Of a stretch of DNA of 10,360 nt, positions 1 through 5,933 are shown piece after piece. Position 1 is the first letter of the stretch, and each line of letters opens with the position of its first letter. Both the position numbers and the translations under genes were made by a program. This stretch comes from an uncultured Eubacteriales bacterium (lineage in GTDB: Bacteria > Bacillota_A > Clostridia > Peptostreptococcales > Anaerovoracaceae): positions 1 to 10,360 of the forward strand of contig CADATR010000064.1 of NCBI GenBank assembly GCA_902790885.1, read 5' to 3'. The notes under the pieces are model-generated. The model made no database searches, was not told the origin of the DNA, and saw only the letters and a program-made list of their open reading frames with translations.

Positions 1-2643
1 CTCAAAGGCGACAGGAACGCTCTCCGCCCCTGCATAGTCCTGTGTTTCAGGAACGGTAGCCTTCACATACCATGTGCCGGCCTGATCCGGTCCTCCGGTT
101 TTGTAGGTGCCGTCAGGTGCATCACTGTATGAAAAAACAGCATGATCCGCGCCAAACTTCGCGTCTACTGAAGGGATATGCGCCGGCTCTCCATACACCC
201 ATCCCTCGATGGAGACGCTTACACTGTTAGGCGCCTGGTGAATGATGACCTGCTCAGTTCCCTCGTATCTCTTGTAGTTTTTCAGTATGACTGTGAACGG
301 CACGGTATAACTCCCTGCATCCGTATAAGCCGGATTCATTGTTGAATATGTCTTGCCTCCATCCTGTGAGTATTCCACGGAGGCTCCCTCCGGCGCATTG
401 ACGGTGATGCTGTGCCCGCTTCCGTCACAATCTACGTTAACTCCGGAGGATGTCACCTGCATGTCGGCTGGGGCTATTGTGAAGTCAAGGGTCGCACTTC
501 CAGAGTTATAGTTGTCCGTTTCGGCGACTTCTGCCTTCACAGTATACGTACCCGCGTCTGTAGGGACATTTTCTGAATATGCCGTATCCGGAGCATCCTT
601 TTCCTTGTACAGGAAGGTCTCAGTGCCGCCGCCCGTGTTGCCTTCCACTTCCGGCTTGTTAGCAGCAGAACCGTAGCTCCATCCCTGTATGCTTACAGAC
701 GGTGTGATGTCCGCCTTGGTTATGGTCAGTTTGACCGGCTCGCCGACCGTCCAACTGACTTCATAGTTTGTATCACTGTATGCACAGTCCTTCCCGTTGA
801 GCTCCGTAGTGTAGACGCCGACGTCAGTTCCTGTGACGTCTTTTGATCCCTTATAGCTGAACTTCGATGGGTCGAAGGCCTTATCGCTGCTCGTTGCTTT
901 CACGACCCCTTCATAGGTCTGCTCTTTGCCGTTGTAGACCTTTTCTGTGCTGCCGCCGTTTACGGTGGCTGTCAGCGACGCAGATTCAATGGTCAGTTTG
1001 ACCGGCTCGCCGATGCTGACGTTGAGCTCGTATTGAGGATCGTTGTAGACGCAGCTCTCTGTGGCGAGATTCGTAGTGTAAACGCCCGCATCGGTTCCTG
1101 TGACGTCTTTTGATCCCTTATAGCTGAACTTCGAAGCATCGAATGCCGGATCGCTGCTCTTCACGGTCACTGTTCCCGTATAGGTTTGCTGCTTGCCGTT
1201 GTAAACTTTCTTTGCGCTGGATCCGTTGATGGTGACCTTCAGCGGGATCGGGGTGATCTTGAGCGTGCCGTCCACATAGGTGATGGCGTAGTTTTCGGTC
1301 GCATTGCCGACCGCGGCACCGAAAAGAGTGATCGGATACTCGCCGATTTCTGTTCTCTGGCCATCGACGATGATGCTGCTCAGTGCGTCAGTACCCTGCA
1401 GGCCAACGGTGCTGACCAGTTCTGCGATCTGTGCAGCGTCTTCGTAAACGGTGTCGCCCGGGCCCTGGATCTGCCCGTTATAGGTCAGGGTCTGGTCATT
1501 GGCGGTGATCGTCAGCGGAGCTTTTTCGACGGTCAGCGCGCCGTCGGTGACGGTGAGGTTACCCGAACCAGCATATCCCCAACTGATATCGAATGAATCA
1601 GCCGTCAATCCCATCTTGTAGGTCTTGACATCCGTACCCTTCGCCTCTGCAGTAAAATCATCCTTTAGTTTCACAGAAACACCGGCGGGGGCCTCGTCTG
1701 TCCATTTGTCATCGCCGACATTGTATTTCACGGTATAGCCGGAAACGGACTGCTCTTTCGCGTTGTACGTTACAGTACTGCTGTTTCCTGTGATGCTGAT
1801 GTCCAGCTTAGGCTCAAACACCATTTTTTTATAATTAAGCTCAGCACCATCTTTATTGATCGGGATTGCTGCTGCGTCGCCTGTACCTGCTGTATTGTTC
1901 CAGCCGATGCCTTCGACATCGTTCTTCACCAAGAGACCATAGACGGCAACCGCATTAGCCCCAAGGCCTGAAATGACGACGGATTGCACATTTTCGCCAA
2001 TGGTCAGCAATTTGCCATCAGTTCCGTTGATGCCGTAACTATCATTGGGGGAAGCACCTTTGGCTTCGACGATCCCGCCTGAAATGACGACGCCTTCTTG
2101 GCCATTAATGCCATATTGTCTTCCGGTCGCGCTGATTGTACAGCTTGCGCTGCTTGTATCGTTATTGATTTTAACAGTCTCAATACAATTGATTCCCATG
2201 CCACCGTATGCTTCGGTGGAGGAAGTTATCAAAGTTCCCGTTCCGTTGATGGTTAGATCACTGGCACAGTAAATACCGTAAGCATAATCGACTTCCTGAT
2301 TTGTGTTCGTAATGCTGTTGTTGCCCTCGATCATCAAATTGAAAGGGCCTTCCCCGCCATAGAAAATACAGCCGCATTTAGGGAATTCAGTCCTTCCTCC
2401 GACGTGTCCGCTTCCACTATAAGTGAATCCGTTTAATGTCAAAGTGTTGGATCCAGGATCAAAGCTCCAGCCTGCACCAGAACGGTGATTACTTGTGACC
2501 TGACTGTCGCCGACCCAGAGATTGTAACCGTCTGTGTCCGCATACGCTGTCTGCGCTGTCACCACTCCCGCTGCAATCAAGAAGCCTGCTGCCATGATAA
2601 TCGTCAGCAAAAGCAGGTACGTCTTTTTCATTATCTTTGCCAT
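1..2643 (-). CDS. Large secreted/surface protein with beta-helix-like N-terminus and tandem MBG/Ig-like modules (3' end outside window)
   Basis: An open frame of 881 codons runs from ATG at 2643 to the left edge without a stop. The start is fixed by GGAGG at 2655-2651, 7 bases upstream. Residues 1-35 form a signal peptide: basic MAKIMKK, a long hydrophobic core, and a cleavage site after the A-Y-A ending at residue 35. Residues 39-75 (YNLWVGDSQVTS, then SFDPGSNTLTLNG) match the opening seen in many clostridial adhesin-like proteins. Residues about 90-245 are rich in short G-I-N/V-I-S turns, suggesting a beta-helix that may bind carbohydrate. Ig/MBG-type modules follow at about 278-372, 374-465 (PLTITANDQTLTYNG), 466-552, 553-641, 643-724, 725-803 and 804 to the edge, many ending in T-D-A-G-x-Y or similar strands. 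Residues 466-641 are two near-identical copies. Any LPXTG or cell-wall-binding anchor would lie beyond the window, so attachment is unknown. Function as adhesin or sugar binder is inference. The 291 bases upstream (2644-2934) hold T-rich tracts and the holin terminator; I could not settle on a promoter there. Confidence 0.88.
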   Translation of the reverse strand, partial: MAKIMKKTYLLLLTIIMAAGFLIAAGVVTAQTAYADTDGYNLWVGDSQVTSNHRSGAGWSFDPGSNTLTLNGFTYSGSGHVGGRTEFPKCGCIFYGGEGPFNLMIEGNNSITNTNQEVDYAYGIYCASDLTINGTGTLITSSTEAYGGMGINCIETVKINNDTSSASCTISATGRQYGINGQEGVVISGGIVEAKGASPNDSYGINGTDGKLLTIGENVQSVVISGLGANAVAVYGLLVKNDVEGIGWNNTAGTGDAAAIPINKDGAELNYKKMVFEPKLDISITGNSSTVTYNAKEQSVSGYTVKYNVGDDKWTDEAPAGVSVKLKDDFTAEAKGTDVKTYKMGLTADSFDISWGYAGSGNLTVTDGALTVEKAPLTITANDQTLTYNGQIQGPGDTVYEDAAQIAELVSTVGLQGTDALSSIIVDGQRTEIGEYPITLFGAAVGNATENYAITYVDGTLKITPIPLKVTINGSSAKKVYNGKQQTYTGTVTVKSSDPAFDASKFSYKGSKDVTGTDAGVYTTNLATESCVYNDPQYELNVSIGEPVKLTIESASLTATVNGGSTEKVYNGKEQTYEGVVKATSSDKAFDPSKFSYKGSKDVTGTDVGVYTTELNGKDCAYSDTNYEVSWTVGEPVKLTITKADITPSVSIQGWSYGSAANKPEVEGNTGGGTETFLYKEKDAPDTAYSENVPTDAGTYTVKAEVAETDNYNSGSATLDFTIAPADMQVTSSGVNVDCDGSGHSITVNAPEGASVEYSQDGGKTYSTMNPAYTDAGSYTVPFTVILKNYKRYEGTEQVIIHQAPNSVSVSIEGWVYGEPAHIPSVDAKFGADHAVFSYSDAPDGTYKTGGPDQAGTWYVKATVPETQDYAGAESVPVAFE
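722..1255 (-). repeat. Two tandem 267-bp repeats inside the surface-protein gene
   Basis: Units 722-988 and 989-1255 encode residues of about 466-641 as two successive 89-residue modules. Each holds K-V-Y-N-G-K-x-Q-T-Y, F-S-Y-K-G-S-K-D-V-T-G-T-D and G-E-P-V-K-L-T-I. A 41-base stretch is identical at 827-867 and 1094-1134, and a 25-base stretch at 722-746 and 989-1013; both pairs are exactly 267 bases apart. The rest of the units has diverged at many positions. This points to duplication with partial homogenisation, and the unit length keeps the reading frame. Confidence 0.9.
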
Positions 2644-2888
2644 ATCATCACCTCCATAATAAAGGGTGTGCTCTTAATTATTCGGTCCTTATACTTATAT
2701 AGATACATCGTTCCTGAAAAACCCCAGCCTTTTTTTTGATTTTTGCCGAAAAAAAATTTTCATTTTTTACCTGTGAAATCATGCTGGTGCGCGGCAGTTA
2801 TCTGTCACAACGCTTTCGAGTCATATTCACATCTGTTTTTCCTATTTTACCATGGCAAAGCAGTAAAAGATACCATATTGTTCGCGCA

Positions 2889-2929
2889 AAAATACAAAAC
2901 AGGCCTGCAGGATCACACTCCTACAGGCC
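2889..2929 (-). terminator. Rho-independent terminator after the holin-like gene
   Basis: On the minus strand GGCCTGTAGG pairs with CCTGCAGGCC (one mismatch, 8-base loop; arms at 2929-2920 and 2911-2902). It is followed by the T-rich run TGTTTTGTATTTTT. It begins 5 bases after the stop codon of the holin-like gene and separates that gene from the surface-protein gene. Confidence 0.8.
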
Positions 2930-2934
2930 ACACG

Positions 2935-3237
2935 CTACTCTATCGGTTTTTCCAGACACCTGCGATACAGCTCCTCCCCTGTCCCGTTCAGGCCGAGGGA
3001 TGTATACGCATCATACAGATAGTTCAGATTCTCCAGCTCATCCTCCGTGATGCTGTCCTGCGGAAGAATCGCCCTGCACTGCCGGTAGAAGGAATCATGG
3101 GCCAGGGCCTTCAGGGCAGACTCAAACTCCTTCTGCCGTTTCAGCATCCCCTTTGCCCATATGATCACTGCTCCCACAAAAGCACCGGCCGCAGATGTCA
3201 GGATCGCTTTCAGTATGATATCAAAGATATCAGCCAT
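2935..3237 (-). CDS. Small phage holin-like membrane protein
   Basis: A 100-residue protein. Residues about 8-28 form one hydrophobic segment (IILKAILTSAAGAFVGAVII), followed by a basic, charged stretch (KGMLKRQKEF) and a soluble C-terminal half ending in LNYLYDAYTSLGLNGTGEEL and YRRCLEKPIE. The L-x-x-L-Y-x-A-Y-x-x-L-G-x-N-G pattern near the end is one I know from small holin-like proteins of Firmicutes phages, where it sits beside the endolysin gene. The start is well supported: GGAGG lies 7 bases before the ATG, and a terminator follows the stop directly, so this is a monocistronic unit. No endolysin, tail or portal gene is visible nearby, so it is an orphan, either a prophage remnant or a kept gene. 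The holin role is by family resemblance; another small membrane protein is possible. Confidence 0.65.
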   Translation of the reverse strand: MADIFDIILKAILTSAAGAFVGAVIIWAKGMLKRQKEFESALKALAHDSFYRQCRAILPQDSITEDELENLNYLYDAYTSLGLNGTGEELYRRCLEKPIE

Positions 3238-3280
3238 GATACCGCCTCCTTAATCCTGTGTACCGGATCGCCACCTTGGT

Positions 3281-3451
3281 ATGGCTCTTTCTCTTTGCAG
3301 ACAGGCTCATGCCTGCCTTGCATCCTTTGAGCGCGTCTGCCTATCTGAGTGGCTGCGCAGGAAGGACCTGATTGCTGGCAACTATCTGGAGCCGGAGAAT
3401 ATCTGCGGAACCAAAGTAAGACAGCCCGCCTCGGAGTTCATCGGAATGTAG
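3281..3451 (+). pseudogene. Unrecognised plus-strand coding remnant (C-terminal fragment?)
   Basis: An open frame from ATG at 3281 to TAG at 3449-3451 encodes 56 residues. The last 40 look protein-like: FERVCLSEWLRRKDLIAGNY, then LEPENICGTKVRQPASEFIG and M. Codons here (GAG, CTG, ATC, AAG, GAC) resemble those of the real genes, unlike the A/T-rich DNA that starts just after the stop. There is no ribosome binding site before the ATG, and the frame is open only back to TAA at 3251. I read it as the tail of a decayed gene, or less likely a small gene. I do not recognise the family. It is divergent from the holin-like gene, whose promoter would have to overlap it. Confidence 0.3.
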
Positions 3452-3887
3452 TATTCCGGGAATAGCCTATATATATTCATACTTAGTGTTTTTTTACACT
3501 TGAATATTTACATTCTGAGTTAACAACGCTAAAAATTCTTGGAGTTTTTGTGTTTCGTTGAAATTTCAAGCATTTAGAACATTTTTAAAACAAAACCATT
3601 AAGATAAGAAACTAGTATCCTCCCCTTTAGTTATAGAAGTTACTGAACTCAGACACATCACCTACTATTTTCTGGACGAGCCCTTATTTTTCCTCGAGTC
3701 AAGAGTCCCATTTTTTCAACTACTTATATTTTTGCTTGACTTTTTTGCAAAAAACAAATCAACTACGATTTGGACTAAGCCCTTTTTTGGGTATTTCCAA
3801 AAAATATGAAGAGAAAGCTAAACGGTAACGAAAACAGCAGATGTCAAAATAGAAGCAAAACAACCGCTCGTCTCCTCTGACTCGCGG

Positions 3888-3975
3888 GGCCTGCCAGCCA
3901 CTCTCCCTCGCCCTATAGCCGTCCTCGCGGGTTTAGCAGATCCCGCGGGCCAGCGCGGGGTTCGTGGGGCAGGCC
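3888..3975. repeat. G/C-rich nested inverted repeats
   Basis: An outer perfect pair, GGCCTGCC (3888-3895) and GGCAGGCC (3968-3975), encloses an inner pair, CTCGCGGG (3924-3931) and CCCGCGGG (3942-3949; one G-T pair), with a 10-base loop. The spacers are also C-rich on the left and G-rich on the right, so the whole block can fold compactly on either strand. It stands alone in A/T-rich DNA. It could be a structured RNA, a mobile-element end or a recombination relic. No T-tract follows on either strand, so a simple terminator is unlikely. Confidence 0.55.
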
Positions 3976-4153
3976 GGCATCCAGATGCTCTTAGTCACCA
4001 GTCTGTATCCAACCCCGTTAATACCTGTTTTGCTATATGCATGCTATTCACCGCACAATATTTTTCTTATTTTCGTTAATGTGATAAGAAGCATAAAAAG
4101 TTTAATCTTTCTCATTTTCATTTCCGTGCTGAAGTATAAACGCTCCCCCCTCT

Positions 4154-4178
4154 AATCATCTTGGCAGAGTGATTTTTT
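4154..4178 (+). terminator. Weak terminator-like hairpin
   Basis: AATCATCT and AGAGTGATT pair as an 8-bp stem with one bulged G and a 4-base loop, followed by four unpaired T. The stem is A/T-rich and no convincing plus-strand gene precedes it, so it may be chance. Confidence 0.25.
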
Positions 4179-4257
4179 GCCATTGCCGGCTCTTACTTCG
4201 ATAAATCTTCATCTGCGGCCCTGCAAGCAACGCATTGTTATTCATTCATACGACAAT

Positions 4258-4455
4258 TTATACAAATACAAGTATTTCAAACCTTTTCCACTTCTCTGAA
4301 TCGTTGTCGATTTTTCCTTCTAATGCAGTATAAGCCAGCGAAGGATAAATATTTTTATCCCCCATCGCCTCATTTCGGCTGAGAGGCAAAAGCTCCTTTT
4401 TAAATGCAGCGGTTGTTCCATTGCAAAATTGCGGACAGGCAATATCACGCGCCAC
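4258..4455 (-). CDS. Doubtful small hypothetical protein (GTG start)
   Basis: A 65-residue frame starts at GTG (4455-4453) with AGGTGA 6 bases upstream, and reads MARDIACPQFCNGTTAAFKK at its N-terminus. It has one C-P-Q-F-C pair, no signal peptide and no membrane segment, and ends in WKRFEILVFV. I do not recognise it. It lies between a decayed region and a repeat that looks like an insertion-sequence end, so it may be a truncated N-terminus of a longer lost gene or a chance frame. The ribosome binding site is the only positive evidence. Confidence 0.22.
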   Translation of the reverse strand: MARDIACPQFCNGTTAAFKKELLPLSRNEAMGDKNIYPSLAYTALEGKIDNDSEKWKRFEILVFV

Positions 4456-4486
4456 GACTTTTCACCTAAACAAGACAGGCACAGGT

Positions 4487-4525
4487 CCGGTACACATTTT
4501 TAGTGCCGGGTACATAAAATAGTGC
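4487..4525. repeat. Tandem imperfect direct repeat, possible insertion-sequence end
   Basis: Two adjacent copies: CCGGTACACATTTTTAGTGC (4487-4506) and CGGGTACATAAAATAGTGC (4507-4525). They share GGTACA at the start and TAGTGC at the end, around a variable A/T core. Stacked short repeats carrying TGTACC on the minus strand are the kind of subterminal repeats found at the ends of IS21-type and related elements. No transposase remains on either side, so a solo end or fossil is the inferred reading. Binding sites for a regulator are the alternative. Confidence 0.45.
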
Positions 4526-4555
4526 TTTTACTGTTGAAATAAGTGACTTTTCTGT

Positions 4556-4584
4556 TTGATGCTTTTAGGGATAGATAGTAAAAT
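4556..4584 (+). promoter_or_regulatory. Candidate sigma-A promoter for the nuclease-like gene
   Basis: TTGATG (4556-4561) and TAAAAT (4579-4584) are separated by 17 bases. Transcription would start near 4591 and give a leader of about 90 bases. The leader begins with a short hairpin GCCCA/TGGGC around 4589-4606. Not proven: the -35 box matches the consensus at four of six positions. Confidence 0.4.
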
Positions 4585-4681
4585 CTAGGCCCACATACAA
4601 ATGGGCTCTTTGGAGGCCGGCAGAGTCGTCTTCAAAGTGTGATATGGCATCTATGCCCGAGAGAAAAAAGAGGGAACCAAA

Positions 4682-5533
4682 ATGCGTTTGAATGCAGAGT
4701 TAAGTCAAAGAATCAATTATGAGCTCAAGAGTCTGGAGCGTACAAGACGCGAGTATGTCTTGCGGCTGGATCATCTTCAGGGATATGAAGGAGCTTTTCT
4801 CAGAAGGGTAAACCCTGGAAAGAAGAAATACTACTATTATGTCAAGCGTCCTGGTTCTAAGAACTATCGTTATCTTGGGCTTTCGGGCCAGCAGGAGGTA
4901 GCAAAGGTTCGTGAGGCGCGGTTTCTGAAGGAAGCGATAAGGCGGGTCGACAGAAATATTGCCCTTATGAAGTCTCTCAGGGATGGATTCCTTCCTTTTG
5001 ATGCCAGCTCAGTCAGCGAGAGCCTTCCAAAAATATATAGGAATGAAGTGCCTCCGGTTTCAGAGCTTTATACACGCGAAGGAAAAATATGGATGTCTAG
5101 GCGGCTGGAGTTTCAGAAAGGTTTTCCCGAAAATTATCCGGAGCGCAAGAGGCATACGACATCGGATGGAGTTAAGGTCAAAACGATCAGCGAGCTTGTA
5201 GTATACGAAAGATTCAAGGCAGCAGGGCTGTTCCAGATCTATGAGCTGCCGCTTCCGCCGGCAGACTATGGGCCGGCTCTGTACCCGGACTTCACCATAC
5301 TGTCGCCCGTTGATATGAAGAGCGAGATAATCGTTGAGTTTGCCGGGCGTATGGACCGGCAGGACTACAGGGAGGATTTTGCCAAGAGAGTCGGGCGATA
5401 TATCGCCAGCGGATTCATTCCCGGGGTCAATCTGTTTTTCATCTTCGGAGACAATGATGGGAACATCGACTCTACGCAGATAACAAAGGTGATAGAGGAT
5501 ATCTATGGAATGCGGAATTCGAATCCTGCGTAG
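4682..5533 (+). CDS. Stand-alone protein with C-terminal PD-(D/E)XK nuclease-like domain
   Basis: A 283-residue soluble protein; GAGGG lies 7 bases before the ATG. Residues 1-100 are charged and helical with coiled-coil character at about 5-35 and 72-100. They flank a small aromatic patch (KKKYYYYVKRPGSKNYRYLG, 47-66) that could be a nucleic-acid-binding hairpin. Residues 150-275 fit a nuclease-like fold: E171 in a helix (ISELVVYERF), D203 in YPDFTIL, E219 in IIVEFAG, and K235 in a following helix (FAKRVGRYIASG), then a strand LFFIFGD. From memory this is an abundant clostridial family of hypothetical proteins whose usual motifs are R-S-K-S-E, Y-P-D-F and E-H-F-G. Here the first is T-I-S-E and the last is E-F-A-G, so activity is uncertain. 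The catalytic lysine seems to have moved to the helix, as in several PD-(D/E)XK groups. The gene stands alone, convergent with the operon on its right. Cellular role and substrate are unknown. Confidence 0.85.
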   Translation: MRLNAELSQRINYELKSLERTRREYVLRLDHLQGYEGAFLRRVNPGKKKYYYYVKRPGSKNYRYLGLSGQQEVAKVREARFLKEAIRRVDRNIALMKSLRDGFLPFDASSVSESLPKIYRNEVPPVSELYTREGKIWMSRRLEFQKGFPENYPERKRHTTSDGVKVKTISELVVYERFKAAGLFQIYELPLPPADYGPALYPDFTILSPVDMKSEIIVEFAGRMDRQDYREDFAKRVGRYIASGFIPGVNLFFIFGDNDGNIDSTQITKVIEDIYGMRNSNPA

Positions 5534-5599
5534 ACTGATCCAGCGTGTGATATTGGAGCCTGTAGATGCATAGGGTATCCGATGTCTGTTATACGAATT

Positions 5600-5635
5600 A
5601 AAAAACCCCGGGTTTCCTGATTCTGGAACCCGGGG
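5600..5635 (-). terminator. Strong rho-independent terminator of the glucosidase operon
   Basis: On the minus strand CCCCGGGTTCC (5635-5625) pairs with GGAAACCCGGGG (5617-5606) with one bulged A and a 7-base loop, and is followed directly by six T. It lies 35 bases after the stop of the small membrane protein gene. On the plus strand no T-tract follows, so it does not terminate the convergent nuclease gene. Confidence 0.92.
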
Positions 5636-5670
5636 CTGGTCTGTGGTGTAAGCGTACTTTAAAGGCCGGT

Positions 5671-5838
5671 CTATCCGATGTCGTCGTCTTTTCTGATCAG
5701 AAGGTAGATGCCCAGCATGAGCCATACGACTGCCGCAACCAGGTATCCCCATTTGTGTCCGCCGCTAAAGAATGCTATGACGCATGCAACGCAGGCTATG
5801 AAGTAAAGCGCTGCCAGGACTTTATTATTTTCAAACAT
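5671..5838 (-). CDS. Small two-helix membrane protein
   Basis: A 55-residue protein, MFENNKVLAALYFIACVACV to the C-terminus LLIRKDDDIG. Two hydrophobic segments, about residues 7-23 and 32-49, are separated by the short turn SGGHKWG, which predicts a hairpin in the membrane. The charged tail RKDDD and the N-terminal FENNK would lie on the same side. An in-frame ATG at 5856 is upstream, but it overlaps the ribosome binding site that serves the ATG at 5838, so the shorter form is preferred. It is the last gene of the unit before a strong terminator, 95 bases after the dehydrogenase. No family is recognised and its function is unknown; it need not be linked to sugar metabolism. Confidence 0.75.
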   Translation of the reverse strand: MFENNKVLAALYFIACVACVIAFFSGGHKWGYLVAAVVWLMLGIYLLIRKDDDIG

Positions 5839-5846
5839 ATATCGTA

Positions 5847-5851
5847 CCTCC
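5847..5851 (-). promoter_or_regulatory. Ribosome binding site that sets the start of the small membrane protein
   Basis: AAGGAGG ends 8 bases before the ATG at 5838. The upstream in-frame ATG at 5856 sits directly against this site and has none of its own. Confidence 0.75.
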
Positions 5852-5863
5852 TTCACATTGCAG

Positions 5864-5876
5864 CTGACATTGTCAG
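5864..5876. promoter_or_regulatory. Short palindrome in the leader of the small membrane protein
   Basis: CTGAC-ATT-GTCAG is a 5-bp dyad, within which TGACATTGTCA reads as an odd-length palindrome. It lies between the dehydrogenase stop and the ribosome binding site at 5847-5851. It could be an operator or a small hairpin. I know of no regulator that fits it with certainty. Confidence 0.25.
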
Positions 5877-5933
5877 TCAGGGGTAATGCATGCCGGCGAG
5901 TCTGTCATTACATCAGCAGCCGGTTGTCATAGT

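Larger units (their letters stand above)
3452..4257. other. A/T-rich intergenic stretch with a G/C-rich island; no supportable gene
   Basis: About 800 bases with no frame that has both a ribosome binding site and a protein-like sequence. Composition drops sharply to A/T-rich after 3452. Small structures are present: a hairpin AGTGT/ACACT at 3485-3500 and a perfect 12-base palindrome TTGAAATTTCAA at 3558-3569. Runs of T and A fill 3690-3800. From 3877 to about 3980 the composition flips to very G/C-rich (listed separately), then returns to A/T-rich. The mosaic composition suggests decayed mobile DNA, not one regulatory region. Confidence 0.6.

Noticed and set aside
2743..3330. Plus-strand 195-residue frame across the holin-like gene
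   Set aside because: It is the opposite-strand shadow of the holin-like gene and its terminator; no ribosome binding site and no protein-like pattern.
3877..3976. tRNA gene or CRISPR array in the G/C-rich block
   Set aside because: A GGTTCG-like string is present, but no acceptor, D or anticodon arms can be drawn, and there are no regularly spaced direct repeats.
3964..4155. Plus-strand 63-residue hydrophobic frame starting at GTG
   Set aside because: Its hydrophobic look follows from A/T-rich DNA, it starts inside the G/C-rich repeat block, and no ribosome binding site precedes it.
4644..4691. A 15-codon basic leader frame (MASMPERKKREPKCV) overlapping the start of the nuclease-like gene
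   Set aside because: There is no ribosome binding site before its ATG, the frame is short enough to arise by chance, and the A-rich stretch alone explains its lysines.
5060..5752. Minus-strand 230-residue frame opposite the nuclease-like gene
   Set aside because: It runs through the operon terminator and antisense to a well-supported gene, and it is rich in residues typical of antisense frames.
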